Below are positions 62,890 through 64,000 of a stretch of DNA of 64,000 bases, one piece after another. A model generated the notes under the pieces. It made no database searches. It was not told the DNA's origin and worked only from the letters and a program-made list of their open reading frames with translations. The position numbers and the translations under genes were made by a program. Position 1 is the stretch's first letter. Each line of letters begins with the position of its first letter. This stretch comes from Mycolicibacterium palauense (GTDB lineage Bacteria; Actinomycetota; Actinomycetes; Mycobacteriales; Mycobacteriaceae): NCBI RefSeq assembly GCF_002592005.1, contig NZ_NVQF01000014.1:1-64000 (forward strand), written 5' to 3'.

Positions 62890-64000
62890 TCACAGCGAGC
62901 GGGCGATGATCTCCTTCATCACCTCGTTGGCGCCGGCGTAGATCCGTTGCACCCGGGCGTCCTCGTACATCCGGGCGACCAGGTACTCGCGCATGTAGCC
63001 GTAGCCGCCGTGCAGCTGAACGCAGCGGTCGACGACCTCGCACTGCCGGTCGGTCAGCCAGTACTTGGCCATCGCCGCCTCGGTGGCATCGAGCCGGCCC
63101 CGCAGGTGCGATTCGACGCAGTGGTCGAGGAAGACCCGGCAGGTGCGGGCCATGGTCACGCATTCGGCGAGCTCGAAGGCCGTGTTCTGGAACGCGAACA
63201 GGCTGTGCCCGAAGGCTTCCCGGGATTTCGTGTAGGCGACGGTGTCGTCGACGGCGCGTTCCATCCCGCCGACGGCCTGGGCGCTGACGATCAGGCGCTC
63301 CTGGGGCAACTGGGCGATCATCTGCCCGAAACCCCGACCCTCCTCGGCGCCCAGCAGGTTGGACACCGGGACCCGCACATCGGTGAACGAGATCTCGGCG
63401 GTGTCCGACCCGTGCAGCCCGACCTTGTCCAGCACGCGGGTCACCTGGTAGCCGGGGTTGTCGCGCACGTCGACGAGCAGCAGCGAGACGCCCCGCGCGC
63501 CCGCCTTCGGGTCGGTCTTGACCGCCAGCAGCACCAGGTCCGCCGAGCCGCCGTTGGTGATGAAGGTCTTGGACCCGTTGACCACATACGCGTCGCCCTC
63601 GCGCACCGCGGTGGCGCGGATGGCCTTGAGGTCCGAGCCGGCGCCGGGTTCGGTCATACCGATCGCGCCGAGCACCTCGCCGCTGGCCATCGGCGGCAGC
63701 CAGCGCCGCTTCTGCTCCTCGCTGCCGTAGGCCAGCAGGTAGTGCGGCACGATTCCGCTGTGCACGCCGATGCCCAGGGACAGGTCGCCGGCGTAGCCCT
63801 GGGCGTCGAACACCGCCAGATCATGGGCGAATGTGCCTCCGCCGCCGCCGTATTCGGTCGGGATCGAGCACAGCAGCAGTCCCAGCTTGCCGGCCTCGGT
63901 CCACACCGACCGGTCGATGCGGCGCTGTCTGTCCCAGGTGTCGACGTGCGCGACGACCTCTCGGTCGAAGAAGCCCTTCGCCAGCTCGAAGAGCGCCGTC
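62890..64000 (-). CDS. Acyl-CoA dehydrogenase (5' end outside window)
   Basis: At least 370 C-terminal residues of a FAD-dependent acyl-CoA dehydrogenase that introduces a trans-2 double bond into acyl-CoA. Typical motifs are PTEYGGGGGTFAHDLAVFD, IGMTEPGAGSDLKAIRA, NGSKTFITNGGSADL, and QLHGGYGYMREYLVARMYEDARVQRIYAGANEVMKEII. The reading frame stays open past base 63906 to the right edge (FELAKGFFDREVVAHVDTW), so the true start is upstream of the window. The subfamily cannot be set without the N-terminus. Confidence 0.93.
   Translation of the reverse strand, partial: TALFELAKGFFDREVVAHVDTWDRQRRIDRSVWTEAGKLGLLLCSIPTEYGGGGGTFAHDLAVFDAQGYAGDLSLGIGVHSGIVPHYLLAYGSEEQKRRWLPPMASGEVLGAIGMTEPGAGSDLKAIRATAVREGDAYVVNGSKTFITNGGSADLVLLAVKTDPKAGARGVSLLLVDVRDNPGYQVTRVLDKVGLHGSDTAEISFTDVRVPVSNLLGAEEGRGFGQMIAQLPQERLIVSAQAVGGMERAVDDTVAYTKSREAFGHSLFAFQNTAFELAECVTMARTCRVFLDHCVESHLRGRLDATEAAMAKYWLTDRQCEVVDRCVQLHGGYGYMREYLVARMYEDARVQRIYAGANEVMKEIIARSL

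Overview
The window is about 70% GC chromosomal DNA of a mycobacterium, most likely a rapid-growing Mycolicibacterium-type species (an inference; no 16S rRNA is present). The reason is gene content and order. A long stretch is collinear, in inverted orientation, with the M. tuberculosis block from about Rv2221c to Rv2260. It includes glnE, glnA2, the Hip1/CaeA proteases, panB, a CYTH-CHAD protein, an RNase H/phosphatase fusion, a zinc-ribbon protein, a Nif3 protein, ptkA, ptpA, SURF1, cobD, ahpE, aceE, mabR, fabD-acpM-kasA-kasB-accD6, glpD, a TetR regulator, an FAD oxidase, a lipid kinase, DUF3145 and mscR. Names taken from M. tuberculosis rest on remembered sequence similarity and conserved order, not on a database search.

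Layout. 1-2408: the tail of a proline-rich protein, a SABATH-type methyltransferase, a LapA-like membrane protein and a SHOCT membrane protein. 2419-6044: a mycothiol-linked detoxification unit (MBL hydrolase and mscR) beside a large LuxR-type regulator, with a striking chain of three coupled mini-ORFs between the two enzymes. 6194-8856: a SAM methyltransferase, a serine beta-lactamase-like hydrolase and DUF3145. 8888-13597: lipid kinase, alkyl-DHAP-synthase-like oxidase, TetR and GlpD around one compact bidirectional promoter. 13700-20468: the FAS-II operon accD6/kasB/kasA/acpM/fabD with its regulator mabR. 20556-25367: aceE, an exported protein, DUF3052-ahpE and tRNA-Val(UAC).

25651-34953 is more variable: DUF2252, a coupled DoxX-like/unknown/SOUL heme-protein operon, a 1027-residue secreted M4 metallopeptidase with a very long disordered spacer, an amidohydrolase with a VOC protein, and an MpaB-type oxygenase. 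34975-41164 holds cobD, SURF1, the ptpA/ptkA pair, Nif3, the zinc-ribbon protein and the RNase H/phosphatase fusion. 41161-51002 mixes accessory genes (Xre-cupin regulator, methyltransferase, HNH 13E12-family protein, CocE-like hydrolase, a fatty-acid-AMP ligase and a TetR/enoyl-CoA-hydratase pair) with rnpB and the CYTH-CHAD gene. 51021-64000 contains panB, a WS/DGAT acyltransferase, two adjacent Hip1-type proteases, glnA2-glnE, a thioesterase, an F420-type oxidoreductase and a truncated acyl-CoA dehydrogenase.

How the genes work together. AceE supplies acetyl-CoA, AccD6/FabD make and load malonyl-CoA onto AcpM, and KasA/KasB elongate meromycolate chains under MabR. MscR oxidises S-hydroxymethyl-mycothiol and the adjacent MBL enzyme could hydrolyse the product. 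GlnE adenylylates glutamine synthetase next to GlnA2. PtkA and PtpA form a kinase/phosphatase pair. Many genes show a TANNNT -10 box 5-8 nt before the start codon with no Shine-Dalgarno sequence, which suggests leaderless mRNAs. No CRISPR array, prophage or insertion sequence was seen.
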